Below are positions 1 through 7,827 of a stretch of 21,521 nucleotides of DNA, piece by piece; the first letter of the stretch is position 1; the number at the start of each line of letters is the position of its first letter. The notes under the pieces were generated by a model that was given only the letters and a program-made list of their open reading frames with translations, had not been told where the DNA came from and searched no databases. Position numbers and translations under genes: made by a program. Location of the stretch: assembly GCA_900541195.1 (NCBI GenBank), contig UQIY01000038.1:1-21521 (forward strand), read 5' to 3'. This stretch comes from an uncultured Collinsella sp. (GTDB lineage: Bacteria > Actinomycetota > Coriobacteriia > Coriobacteriales > Coriobacteriaceae).

Positions 1-486
1 GTCTTTATCGATACCTCGGTCTTTTGGGGCGACGCCGTGGCGGCTGCGGTGGCGGCGAGCGACCGTTGCCTGGTCGTTGGCGATGCTGCGGTGTCGTCCG
101 CGACGTCGGCGTCGCGCGTCATTGAACTGGCAAGTCGAGTAGGTGTGCCGCGCACGCGCATGAGCGCCGTGTTCAACCGGTTCGGTGCGCGCGGGGCAGA
201 CGAGGACGTCGCCATGCGCTTTGAGATTGCCTGTGCGTTGAGCTCCAAGATTCGTATCGCCGATGGCGGGCAGGATCTCGCCGCGCTCATGGCGTTTGGG
301 CGCGCTGACGAGGCAGTGGGTCAGACGAGCGCTTTCGCGACCAGCGTGCGCGAGGCCACGCGCGAGATGCTCGTGGAACTGGGGTGCGCCGTCGGCCCTT
401 GGAGCGATATGGTCGCCGACCGTGCAACGCGCACCGAACGCCCGCGTATCCGCCTTCCCTGGTCGCGCGAGGGTGATCAGCGATGA
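1..486 (+). CDS. tadZ: TadZ/CpaE-like ParA/MinD-family ATPase, C-terminal part (5' end outside window)
   Basis: The frame is open from base 1 and ends in TGA at 484-486, so the 5' part of the gene lies upstream. The visible 162 codons read like the second half of a MinD/ParA-type fold: an acidic strand with a following Trp (FIDTS..FWGD), a hydrophobic strand (CLVVGDAAVSSA), then a run ending in the Asn-Arg pair of AVFNRFG, which in this family contacts the nucleotide base. The P-loop would be upstream and is not seen. TadZ/CpaE proteins localise the Tad pilus machine at the cell pole. The position directly before tadA, with an ATGA overlap, fits that role. An internal GTG at 37 could be mistaken for the start. 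Another ParA-like protein cannot be excluded from the fragment alone, but the operon context is strong. Confidence 0.75.
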   Translation, partial: VFIDTSVFWGDAVAAAVAASDRCLVVGDAAVSSATSASRVIELASRVGVPRTRMSAVFNRFGARGADEDVAMRFEIACALSSKIRIADGGQDLAALMAFGRADEAVGQTSAFATSVREATREMLVELGCAVGPWSDMVADRATRTERPRIRLPWSREGDQR

Positions 487-1811
487 GCCTGCAAACGAGG
501 ATTAAGGCTGCCGGCGCTGCAGCGGGGGCAGCGCCTGTAGATGCGGGGCGTCGCCGCGCGGTGAAACGACGCACCAAGCGCGCCGTGATGGACCGCATGG
601 GTTACGACGAAGTGGCGCGTATCAGCGCCTATATCGACCCGGCACTTGCCCGCTCGGAATTGCGTCCCGCGGTGGAGGCGGCGCTCAATGTTGAGGAACC
701 GACTGATCTCGCGACGTCCGAGCGCGAGACCATCATCGACGAGATTTTGGATGACGTGGTGGGCTTGGGGCCGTTGCAGCCGCTCATCGAGGACGACACC
801 GTTACCGAGATCATGATTAACGGCTGCCGCTCGGCTTTCTTTGAACGCGGCGGCGTCTTGCACCCCATCGAGCATGCGTTTGAGGATGATGAGCAGATCC
901 GGGTGCTTATCGACCGCATCATCTCGCCACTTGGCCGCCGTATCGACGAGCGCAGCCCCATCGTCAACGCCCGCCTCAAAACGGGCTATCGCGTCAACGC
1001 GGTGATTCCGCCTGTGGCGATTGACGGACCGATTCTCACCGTCCGAAAGTTCTCGGACCGTATCTGCTCGCTGGACGAGCTTGTGGGGCTGGGGTCGCTG
1101 CCGCTTTGGTATGCGCAGCTGCTGTCGTGCGCTGTGTCGCTGCGACAGGACCTGGCGGTTGCGGGAGGCACGGGATCTGGTAAGACCACTCTGCTCAACG
1201 CGTTGTCATGCGAGATCTCCACCGGCGAGCGCATCGTGACGATCGAGGACTCTGCCGAGCTCAAGTTTACGCATCATCCGCACGTGGTGCGCCTAGAGGC
1301 GCGCGAGGCTTCAATTGAGGGCGAGGGCGCGGTGACGATCCGCGACCTGGTGACCAATGCCCTGCGCATGCGCCCCGACCGCATCGTGGTGGGCGAGGTG
1401 CGCGGTGCCGAGTGCTGCGACATGTTGCAGGCCATGAACACGGGCCACGACGGGTCGCTCACCACGCTTCATGCGGGTTCCGAGCAGGAGACCGTGGTGC
1501 GTCTGACGTTGCTTGCACGTTATGGCATCGATCTGCCGAGCGAGCTCATCGAGGAGCAGATTGCCATGGCGCTCGACGGCATCGTGATGTCCGAGCGCCA
1601 CGCCGATGGCAGGCGTTTCGTCTCCTCGTATTCGGGGGTGCGTCGCGCCGCGTCGGGCGGCGTAGAGCTCGAGCGCTATGTGACTTTCGATGCCGCCGAG
1701 CGCACCTGGAAGCTTGACCGCGAGCCGCCGTTTATCGCAGAAGGCCTGCGGTCGGGGACGCTCACACAAGAGGAGGTGGACGAATGGAGGTCGCTGTGCC
1801 CCTCGTCGTAG
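483..1811 (+). CDS. tadA: TadA/CpaF family secretion ATPase of the Tad pilus
   Basis: This 442-residue protein has the hallmarks of the type II/IV secretion ATPase superfamily, CpaF/TadA branch: an N-terminal domain with LGPLQPLIEDDTVTEIMING (about residues 95-114), a Walker A GGTGSGKT at 228-235, the following IVTIEDSAEL strand, the Walker B-like region with RPDRIVVGEVRGAE, and NTGHDGSLTTLHAGS with the His-containing motif. TadA is the cytoplasmic hexameric motor that powers assembly (and possibly retraction) of Flp pili. The length is typical of CpaF. The ATG overlaps the tadZ stop by four bases (ATGA), indicating translational coupling. The next gene, tadB, begins inside its last 28 bases. 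Confidence 0.95.
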   Translation: MSLQTRIKAAGAAAGAAPVDAGRRRAVKRRTKRAVMDRMGYDEVARISAYIDPALARSELRPAVEAALNVEEPTDLATSERETIIDEILDDVVGLGPLQPLIEDDTVTEIMINGCRSAFFERGGVLHPIEHAFEDDEQIRVLIDRIISPLGRRIDERSPIVNARLKTGYRVNAVIPPVAIDGPILTVRKFSDRICSLDELVGLGSLPLWYAQLLSCAVSLRQDLAVAGGTGSGKTTLLNALSCEISTGERIVTIEDSAELKFTHHPHVVRLEAREASIEGEGAVTIRDLVTNALRMRPDRIVVGEVRGAECCDMLQAMNTGHDGSLTTLHAGSEQETVVRLTLLARYGIDLPSELIEEQIAMALDGIVMSERHADGRRFVSSYSGVRRAASGGVELERYVTFDAAERTWKLDREPPFIAEGLRSGTLTQEEVDEWRSLCPSS

Positions 1812-2710
1812 GGGGTTTGGCAGGGTTTTCTGTTGCGACGGCGTGCGGGGCGGAACCTCGTGTGCCGCAGGTACCGCCGGCGGAGCTGGCGCGTCAGGCG
1901 CTCGAGACGGTGGCAGAGAAGCTGCCGCGTGAGCTGGTGGAAAACGATCTGCTGAAAAAGATCGCCCGTTCGTGGGCATCGCTGGCTCCGGCACATCGCC
2001 TTGGCCTCGTGATCGAAGATGCTTCGGGGCGTTTGGCGCTTCTGCTGCTATCGAGCGGTGTCTGCTGCGTTTTACTAACGATGGTGTCGTTATCGCCCCT
2101 CGGATTTGCCTTGGGACTTGTTGCTCCGATTGCCGTTGGCGCCGCTCGGGATGGCTTTGAGAGCCAGCGCGAGCAACACGATGCAGAAGAGGCCATGCCC
2201 GAGGCGTTTACCGCGCTTTCCATGTCGCTTGCCTCGGGACATTCGCTGGCCCAGGGCATGCGCTTTGTGGGCGCTCATGCGCAAGAGCCGGTGCATACCG
2301 AGTTTTTGCGGGTGGCGGCGGCGATCGATTGCGGCATCTCGGCGACCGACGCGCTCGATGACTTGCTCGTGCGCATCGACGCCCCCGGTCTTTCGCTTGT
2401 GACCTTGGCGCTTAAGGTGTCTCAGCGCACCGGTGCTCCGCTTGCCGACTTACTGTCCGAGGCGTCGAGCATGGTGGGGGAGCGCATCGAGCTCAAGCGC
2501 CGCCTGGATGTTAAGACGTCGCAGGCTCGCATGTCGGCGCATATGGTCGCGGCGATGCCAGCGGGCATGTGCGCGGTGTTGGCGCTGCTTTCGGCAGATT
2601 TTCGTCGCGGTCTTGCGACGCCTGCCGGCGCGGGCGCTGTGGTGCTGGGTCTTGCCCTCAACGCCGTTGCCCTGGTGGTTATCAGGCGCATTATGCGGGT
2701 GGAGCTATGA
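1784..2710 (+). CDS. tadB: TadB-like inner-membrane platform protein (T2SSF domain)
   Basis: A 308-residue membrane protein. Hydrophobic segments are visible near residues 4-20, 84-121, 255-272 and 281-300. The cytoplasmic T2SSF/GspF-type helical domain lies between, with AMPEAFTALSMSLASGHSLAQGMR (about 137-160) and ISATDALDDLLVRI followed by LVTLALKVSQRTGAPLADLL. These match TadB, the platform protein that couples the TadA motor to pilin in the membrane. The ATG at 1784 is supported by AGGAGG at 1771-1776 and lies 28 bases inside tadA. The gene overlaps tadC by ATGA at its end. TadB and TadC are paralogues; order and length make this one TadB. Confidence 0.88.
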   Translation: MEVAVPLVVGGLAGFSVATACGAEPRVPQVPPAELARQALETVAEKLPRELVENDLLKKIARSWASLAPAHRLGLVIEDASGRLALLLLSSGVCCVLLTMVSLSPLGFALGLVAPIAVGAARDGFESQREQHDAEEAMPEAFTALSMSLASGHSLAQGMRFVGAHAQEPVHTEFLRVAAAIDCGISATDALDDLLVRIDAPGLSLVTLALKVSQRTGAPLADLLSEASSMVGERIELKRRLDVKTSQARMSAHMVAAMPAGMCAVLALLSADFRRGLATPAGAGAVVLGLALNAVALVVIRRIMRVEL

Positions 2711-3348
2711 ACGCCCCGGTTGCAGTTGCGGCTTGCCTGTGCGCCCTGAGTGTATTTGTCGCGACGGGTTTGGATCGGGCGGATGCACGCAAGATCGCAG
2801 GGGCCTGCAAGCGCGAGGCGGTGCTGGTCGCTGCCGCGGGTCGCTCGGTGGTCGATGCCCTGACCGCGCGAGTGAAGGGCGCGGTTGGAGCGGGCGGCCC
2901 GGCGCGAGTGTCGCTCGGCGAAGTGTCCGAGATGATCGATGTTGTGCGCTTGGGTCTTTCGGCCGGCCTTTCGTTTGATGCGGCGCTTGAGATTTTCTGC
3001 GCCAACCGCCGGTCAGTGTTGGCTCTTCGCCTTGAGCGGGCCTGTATGGCGTGGCAGGTGGGCGTGGGCACGCGTGAGGACGAGTTATTGGCCACCGCGC
3101 GCGACCTGGACGTGCGAGCGCTCGAGACCTTTGCCATCACGGTGGGGCAGGCGCTCGCCCTGGGTGCCCCACTTGCCGAGACACTGGCCGCTCAAAGTCG
3201 CGAGATCCGTGCAGCTCACCGTGCCGCGGTCGAGCGCGAGATCGAGCGTGCACCCGTCAAGCTGCTGATTCCCACCGGCACGCTCATCTTGCCGGCGTTG
3301 CTTCTGTCCATATTGGGCCCGCTGCTGGGAGCAGGCGGGATGATGTAG
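2707..3348 (+). CDS. tadC: TadC-like inner-membrane platform protein (T2SSF domain), short form
   Basis: I place the start at ATG 2707, overlapping the tadB TGA as ATGA, rather than at upstream in-frame codons buried in tadB. The 213-residue product begins with a hydrophobic segment (3-20). It then carries a T2SSF-type helical domain (GEVSEMIDVVRLGLSAGLSFDAAL, about 71-94; ALETFAITVGQALALGAPLAETL, 138-160) and a C-terminal membrane segment (about 187-207). This is the second platform protein of the Tad machine. It is shorter than the roughly 280-300 residues usual for TadC; the paired N-terminal membrane segments appear reduced to one. It is followed after ten bases by the Flp pilin gene. Confidence 0.85.
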   Translation: MNAPVAVAACLCALSVFVATGLDRADARKIAGACKREAVLVAAAGRSVVDALTARVKGAVGAGGPARVSLGEVSEMIDVVRLGLSAGLSFDAALEIFCANRRSVLALRLERACMAWQVGVGTREDELLATARDLDVRALETFAITVGQALALGAPLAETLAAQSREIRAAHRAAVEREIERAPVKLLIPTGTLILPALLLSILGPLLGAGGMM

Positions 3349-3358
3349 GGAGGAATAC

Positions 3359-3592
3359 ATGAACACGATGACTGACGTTGCCGGCAAGGTCCAGGGTTGG
3401 GCTTTTTGCCGGGCGATCCACGCTCGCCAGCATGCCAAGGAGCTGTTGCGGGAGGAGAGCGCGCAGGGTACCACCGAGTACGCCATTTTGGTGGGCGTGC
3501 TTGTGGTGATCGCGATTATCGCCATCGTCGCATTTAAGGGCAAGGTTAAAGAGCTATGGGATGCGATCAGCGAGGGCATCAACAGCCTGTAG
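3359..3592 (+). CDS. flp: Flp-type major pilin (prepilin)
   Basis: A 77-residue prepilin. It has a basic leader of about 35 residues, then AQGTTEYAILVGVLVVIAII, the Flp signature with Glu40-Tyr41 inside a long hydrophobic helix (41-59), and a short polar tail ending NSL. Flp pilins are cleaved by a TadV-type prepilin peptidase so that Glu is residue +5 and Tyr +6. Applying that rule puts the cut after Ala35, where most Flp pilins have Gly. GGAGG at 3350-3354 precedes the ATG. The gene sits right after tadC and is probably the main pilus subunit. No prepilin peptidase gene is in the window; it should lie upstream or elsewhere. Confidence 0.9.
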   Translation: MNTMTDVAGKVQGWAFCRAIHARQHAKELLREESAQGTTEYAILVGVLVVIAIIAIVAFKGKVKELWDAISEGINSL

Positions 3593-4119
3593 AGGGCGAG
3601 CGCCCCATCGGGGTGCTGCTGGTGTTTGCTTGCCTGACCGTGGCGATAGCGGCGGTGCTTTGGGGGCTTAACGCCGCGCGGCAGCAGCGTCCTGGGGCCG
3701 CCTTCGATTCGGGCTCAGATTCGGCGGTGGCGTCTCAAAAAGATGAGATGCGAGATACGGACGATTCGGATGTCGCTGTCACGGCGCAAACCTTTCTGCG
3801 GACGCTCGACAAGCGGTCTGGCACTGCGACGGATTCGCCTGAAGGCAACGCGATTGCGGTCCGGCTTGCATGGTCCGAAGACCGACCGATGACCGAAGCG
3901 GCGGCGGATATGCTGCGTGCCTACCGCGAGGTGCCAACGGCCCAACTTGCTCTGAGCGGCTATCTCGACATCAAGGGAAACGTGTGGGGCGCCATCGTGC
4001 GCGATGGGCGCGGCTGGGTCGATATGGTGACGGTTGCCGCGGACACCGGCGATGCTTCGTGTCGTTTGCGCGCCGTGCGCCTGGTCCCGCAAACAATAAG
4101 CTCAAAGGAGGGATCGTGA
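3556..4119 (+). CDS. Unknown membrane-anchored protein of the Tad operon
   Basis: I do not recognise this family. The frame from ATG 3556 gives 187 residues with one membrane segment (about 18-38), then a polar Asp/Ser-rich linker and a domain of about 100 residues (QTFLRTLDKRSG through GWVDMVTVAADTGDASCRLRAVRLVP). The topology is a short cytoplasmic N-terminus with an extracytoplasmic domain. The start is uncertain: ATG 3556 overlaps flp by 37 bases, which is in keeping with other overlaps in this operon, while GTG 3613 would give a 168-residue protein starting right at the membrane helix but without a good ribosome binding site. Its place between two pilin genes suggests a pilus assembly or minor structural role; that is inference. 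Confidence 0.72.
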   Translation: MGCDQRGHQQPVEGERPIGVLLVFACLTVAIAAVLWGLNAARQQRPGAAFDSGSDSAVASQKDEMRDTDDSDVAVTAQTFLRTLDKRSGTATDSPEGNAIAVRLAWSEDRPMTEAAADMLRAYREVPTAQLALSGYLDIKGNVWGAIVRDGRGWVDMVTVAADTGDASCRLRAVRLVPQTISSKEGS

Positions 4120-4120
4120 A

Positions 4121-4339
4121 ATGCATGGCGTTCTGCGTGAAGAGGTTGCCCAAGCGACTGTGGAATACGCCATCGTCACGGTGGCGCTGTTATCGATCGT
4201 GCTGGCGATTGTGGGACTTTGGCGTGCTGGCACCGATGGACACTTGGCGGCGCTGGTTGAGCGGGCGGCATCCCATGGCGTTGCCTCGACGTCGGTTATC
4301 GACGCCGCCGCGGGCGCTAAGGACATCGCGTTGTATTGA
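4121..4339 (+). CDS. Second Flp-like / minor pilin-like protein
   Basis: A 72-residue protein led by AAAGGAGG at 4104-4111. It has only ten leader residues (ending EEVA), then QATVEYAIVTVALLSIVLAIVGLW, a type IV pilin-like helix with Glu15-Tyr16, and a tail of about 35 residues. If cut after Ala10, Glu is +5 and Tyr +6 as in Flp. It is close to the major pilin in layout but with a shorter leader and a longer tail, so it may be a minor pilin or a TadE-type pseudopilin. It follows the preceding gene by one base and is itself overlapped by the next TadE-like gene. Confidence 0.8.
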   Translation: MHGVLREEVAQATVEYAIVTVALLSIVLAIVGLWRAGTDGHLAALVERAASHGVASTSVIDAAAGAKDIALY

Positions 4340-4811
4340 TATCGCGCGCGAGGACCGGGCGCAGTCTACGGTCGAGGCCGCTTTTTTGCTGCCAACGTTT
4401 TTGACGCTCATCCTTCTCGCCCTGCAACCGGTGTGCCTGCTCTATACGCGCGCGGTCATGGAGTCTGCCGCCGCCGAGACCGCGCGGCTCATGACCACGA
4501 CGACGGCGGAGGACGACGATCTTAAGGAGTTCACCCGCCGCCGGCTTGCCGCAGTGCCCAACGTTTCGATCTTTCATGCCGGCGGGCCGTTGTCGTGGGA
4601 TATCGAGCTTGGCCGGGCCGGTGCGGGTGGCGTCTCGTCCGTGTCCGTTTCCGGCGAGGTCAAGCCGTTGCCTGTGATCGGTGCGTTTGCGCGGGCTATG
4701 GGTGGTACCGCCGAGGGCGGCTACGTTGAGCTCAAGGTCGATGTCTCGTATCAATCGCGTCCCGAATGGCTGGAGGGAGATTATGATTCGTGGATTGCTG
4801 CATGGGATTAA
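4275..4811 (+). CDS. tadE: TadE-like pseudopilin
   Basis: The protein carries EDRAQSTVEAAFLLPTFLTL followed by more hydrophobic residues, the TadE-like N-terminal helix, with Glu at +5 of a cut after Ala. The ectodomain of about 125 residues includes a VSVSGEVKPLPVIG strand and ends at TAA 4809-4811. The start is uncertain. ATG 4275 gives 178 residues with a basic leader (PRRR) but lies 65 bases inside the previous gene; TTG 4281 is the other plausible start. No standard start codon lies between there and the hydrophobic helix. TadE-type pseudopilins are processed by the Tad prepilin peptidase and are needed for pilus biogenesis. Confidence 0.75.
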   Translation: MALPRRRLSTPPRALRTSRCIDIAREDRAQSTVEAAFLLPTFLTLILLALQPVCLLYTRAVMESAAAETARLMTTTTAEDDDLKEFTRRRLAAVPNVSIFHAGGPLSWDIELGRAGAGGVSSVSVSGEVKPLPVIGAFARAMGGTAEGGYVELKVDVSYQSRPEWLEGDYDSWIAAWD

Positions 4812-6936
4812 GCGTTTCTGGTCTAGATGCGTTTTGACGCGCCGTCCGAGCTGCCATCGCAAGCGAGGCGGCTTTATGGGCCGCGCCGGTATCGACCTGT
4901 TTATCGAAGACGGTGCCTACACCACGCTTTCTTCTGCCGTGGTCATCCTAGTGGTGCTCACGTTGTTGTTTTCGTCGACCGCGGCGATATGGAGCATGTC
5001 GCGTGCCGGGGATACCCAGGTGGCGGCCGATAGCGGCGCGCTGGCAGGCGCCAATGTGGTGTCGTCCTATCACACGGCTGCCACGGTGGTGGATGCGAGC
5101 ATTTTGAGTTTGGGCCTAGCGGGGTTTGCCACAATCGGGACGGGCCTGGTCGCCATCCTCATCCCAGGTGCCGAACCAGTTGCCGGCAATATGGTCGACA
5201 CCGGGATTGAGATCATTAAAACGCGCAACAAGTTTGCTAAAAGCGCATCGGAAGGCTTGCAGAAAATCGAGACGGCTCTGCCGTATCTGATCGCCGCGCG
5301 TGCCACGCAGGCGGTGTCGGCGCAGGATACCGATAGTGTGGCCTATACCGGTACGGCGCTTGCCGTGCCCAGGACATCCGAGTCGGACTTCGCTGCGCTC
5401 GAGGGGTCCGAGATCTCGACCGATACCATTAAAGACACATCAGATGATTTAGAGCGTGCGGCCGAGGAGCTGCGGAAGGCCTCGGAGGAGACGACGAAGG
5501 CAAAGGAGCGCGCCTGGCTTGCGGACTGTGGCGGGTCGGATGAGAGCGCGGTTGGTAGGTATTCATGTATGTGGGAGCGCGCGGGGAGTCTGGCAAAGCT
5601 TTCGGATATTGAGAATCCACACTATGCCTCGAGCATCACATGGGAGCCGCAGGTTGCCCTCAACCGAGCGAAGGCCTATTACCATCGGCGCCTAGCGAAT
5701 GAAAAGTCTCAAGGCTCGAGCACGAAGATAGAGGCCGAGTCCGTCGCGCGGAAAACGTTCTACATCTATGCAATTGAAGAACTCGAACACTCATACATTG
5801 AAGACGATGGTGAAAAAATTTCGTCCCAGATCCCATTCCTGCCGCGCACGCCGGGCGAGGTGAAGGGAACCCAGCTCTACACTGATGCCATGTGGCCTAC
5901 AAGTACCAACGGCGACAAGACATACCTGCACTATGGGACCGAATGTCCTAACTATAAGAGTGGATCGCCGGGTGGGTTGGCGTCCGTTGTCGATTACGAC
6001 GGACACAATGTATGCGATAAGTGCGAATTTGACGTGGTCACCCTGGGTCGCGCCCTCATGCCGCCGTCGTTCATCGAAAACGGCTTCGAATATCACTTCG
6101 ACGAGTTCAAAAAGGCCTTGGAGGAATACGTCAAATGTCGGAACAAAGAGCTTGAGCTCATGCGCCAGACCGAGGATGAGGCCGACCGTGCGGGCAATGC
6201 GTTTGACCAGGCCATTAAAGCGCTTTCGGGCGAGCGCCCGCGTATCGCTCCGCCCGGTCGCAACGGCGTGGTCGCCTTTGCGGTTTCGGGTGCCATCTCG
6301 AGCCCCGATGAGCTCAACTCTTCGTTTAACACGGCAGTCAGGCTTGGCGATCGCGGTGCTATCTCTGCCGCGGTGCTGGCGCCCGATGAGGCGACGGCGC
6401 AAAACAACGTGCTTTCGCGATTTTTCTCGACATTGAAGGAGCGCTCGGGCGGCGTTGCCGGCGTACTCGATGGCGTCATGGATGTTTGGGGACGGCTGCT
6501 CGTAGGATACGGTGATATCCAAGGTTCGGCCGACGAACTTATGGACGAGATGATTAAGGGCCTAGGAGGGGGCAGCGGCGCGTTGGGTTCCATCGCATCG
6601 TGGCTCGGCGATACCGTTTCGGCGTCCATGGCGGCGTTGGGTCTGGAACCGTGCGACTTGCGCCTGCGAAAGCCGGTGCTGACCGACACCGCCAACGTCA
6701 TTAAGAGTCCGGGGTCTGACATTGCTGGTCTTTCTCAAGCGCAAGACAAGCTGCGAAGTATTCCGTTGGGCGTGACCGATCCCAAGGCGCTTTGCGAGGC
6801 GTTGGAATATCAAGTCGAACGCACCATTAGCGGTACGGTGTTCACGCTTGCGGAGATTCCTCTGCCCGGCGGCGGCTCCATCCCACTCACCGTCGATGTC
6901 GCCACGCTGGTTGGCGCTCTGGGCGGTGGGTCGTAA
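4783..6936 (+). CDS. Large TadG-like pilus-associated protein
   Basis: I chose ATG 4783, preceded by GGAGGGAG at 4772-4779, giving 717 residues and a 29-base overlap with the TadE-like gene. ATG 4876 is an alternative. After a basic leader comes EDGAYTTLSSAVVILVVLTL (42-61), aligned in position with the cleavage region of the neighbouring pilins, then GDTQVAADSGALAGANVV (76-93), which matches the Q-x-AAD-x-x-ALAGA motif of the TadG-like N-terminal family. A charged, coiled-coil-like stretch follows (about 217-245). Residues 378-416 contain His383, Cys388, Cys411 and Cys414 in an H-x4-C...C-x2-C pattern that could bind metal. The C-terminal third is Gly/Ser-rich. Bases around 5680-5960 are richer in A+T than the rest. 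TadG proteins are membrane-anchored, surface-exposed Tad components; the length here is well above common TadG size. Confidence 0.75.
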   Translation: MIRGLLHGIKRFWSRCVLTRRPSCHRKRGGFMGRAGIDLFIEDGAYTTLSSAVVILVVLTLLFSSTAAIWSMSRAGDTQVAADSGALAGANVVSSYHTAATVVDASILSLGLAGFATIGTGLVAILIPGAEPVAGNMVDTGIEIIKTRNKFAKSASEGLQKIETALPYLIAARATQAVSAQDTDSVAYTGTALAVPRTSESDFAALEGSEISTDTIKDTSDDLERAAEELRKASEETTKAKERAWLADCGGSDESAVGRYSCMWERAGSLAKLSDIENPHYASSITWEPQVALNRAKAYYHRRLANEKSQGSSTKIEAESVARKTFYIYAIEELEHSYIEDDGEKISSQIPFLPRTPGEVKGTQLYTDAMWPTSTNGDKTYLHYGTECPNYKSGSPGGLASVVDYDGHNVCDKCEFDVVTLGRALMPPSFIENGFEYHFDEFKKALEEYVKCRNKELELMRQTEDEADRAGNAFDQAIKALSGERPRIAPPGRNGVVAFAVSGAISSPDELNSSFNTAVRLGDRGAISAAVLAPDEATAQNNVLSRFFSTLKERSGGVAGVLDGVMDVWGRLLVGYGDIQGSADELMDEMIKGLGGGSGALGSIASWLGDTVSASMAALGLEPCDLRLRKPVLTDTANVIKSPGSDIAGLSQAQDKLRSIPLGVTDPKALCEALEYQVERTISGTVFTLAEIPLPGGGSIPLTVDVATLVGALGGGS

Positions 6937-7412
6937 TGAGTATCCGCATGCGTCTGCGCGAGGAGCGCGCTCAAGCGACGGTGGAGATGGCAGTGGTTAC
7001 GCCCGTTTTGCTGGTGCTGGCACTCATCGTGTACAACGTCATGATCTTTGCCAGCGCTGTCGCGCGCTTCGACCGCGTGGTGCCCGACATCGTGCTGGCG
7101 CACGCTGTGGCGCCGGGCGGGGAGGGTGACGAGAACTCTGCCGATGCCTCGGTGACGGTCCAGACTCAAATTCTGAATGCCATGGAAGGCTATGACTTGC
7201 AGATCGAAGTGTCGAGCGAGCAAGGCGCGAAGGCATCAGATGGTGGCCTGCTCTCCCTATCCGGTACGTTTAGGACCTACACCTGCACCATGCACTATGA
7301 GCCGTGGCCGACTTCTCTCAGCATCGCTGGCGTTTCGCTGGGGGCGCCGACAACGTTGTCGCACGAGCGCGCGGTGACGGTCGATCCATGGCGTCCGGGG
7401 GTGGTCATGTGA
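6936..7412 (+). CDS. TadE-like pseudopilin (second copy)
   Basis: A 158-residue protein whose ATG shares one base with the upstream TAA (TAATG). It starts MSIRMRLREERA, then QATVEMAVVTPVLLVLALIV, a TadE-like helix with Glu17 at +5 if cut after Ala12. The remaining 120 residues form an extracytoplasmic domain with a CTMHYEPW segment. It resembles the other TadE-like protein (4275-4811) in layout but not in ectodomain sequence. TadE/TadF pairs are normal in Tad loci, so this may play the TadF role. It runs into the DUF192 gene through a GTGA overlap. Confidence 0.8.
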   Translation: MSIRMRLREERAQATVEMAVVTPVLLVLALIVYNVMIFASAVARFDRVVPDIVLAHAVAPGGEGDENSADASVTVQTQILNAMEGYDLQIEVSSEQGAKASDGGLLSLSGTFRTYTCTMHYEPWPTSLSIAGVSLGAPTTLSHERAVTVDPWRPGVVM

Positions 7413-7768
7413 CCGCGGTCTCGTCCTACATCGCTTACGCGCGGGCACTCAACAGGCTGGGTTGGACGCCGGCCGAGTTTGTGGTGGCGGAGTCGTTTGT
7501 CGTGCGCCTGCGCGGCATGCTGGGACGGCGTCCGGTTGCCGCCAACGGCCTGCCGCTCGTCATGGCGTTTCCACGCTGCTCTTCGGTCCATACGTGTTTT
7601 ATGGCCTATCCCATCGACATCGCCTTCATCGATCGCGACGGCAATATCCTCGCGCGCTACGAAAACGTTCGTCCTTGGCGCATGTGCTCCTGTCCCGGTG
7701 CCTGGGCGGTATTGGAACGCCCTTCAATCCTCGCTACACCTCCCGCCCTCCAACAAGTGCCGGCGTAA
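7409..7768 (+). CDS. DUF192 family protein at the end of the Tad operon
   Basis: Start at GTG 7409, overlapping the previous stop as GTGA; product 119 residues. The sequence follows the DUF192 pattern: FVVAESFVVRLRGMLGRR (where the family has a run ending RGLMGR), a Gly-Leu-Pro stretch with hydrophobics, CSSVHTCFMAYPIDIAFIDRDGNIL (family pattern: ...FWMKNT-x-xPLDIIFID-x-xG), and an ending with MCSCPGAWAVLE. No signal peptide is visible, unlike many exported DUF192 proteins. The function of the family is not well established. Its coupling to the pilus operon suggests a linked role. The Cys cluster (CSCP) is unusual enough to note. Confidence 0.75.
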   Translation: MTAVSSYIAYARALNRLGWTPAEFVVAESFVVRLRGMLGRRPVAANGLPLVMAFPRCSSVHTCFMAYPIDIAFIDRDGNILARYENVRPWRMCSCPGAWAVLERPSILATPPALQQVPA

Positions 7769-7827
7769 GAGATTGGCGACGGCGGACTTTCGTCATACGA
7801 AATTGGGTAAGATGGAGGAGAAGATGC

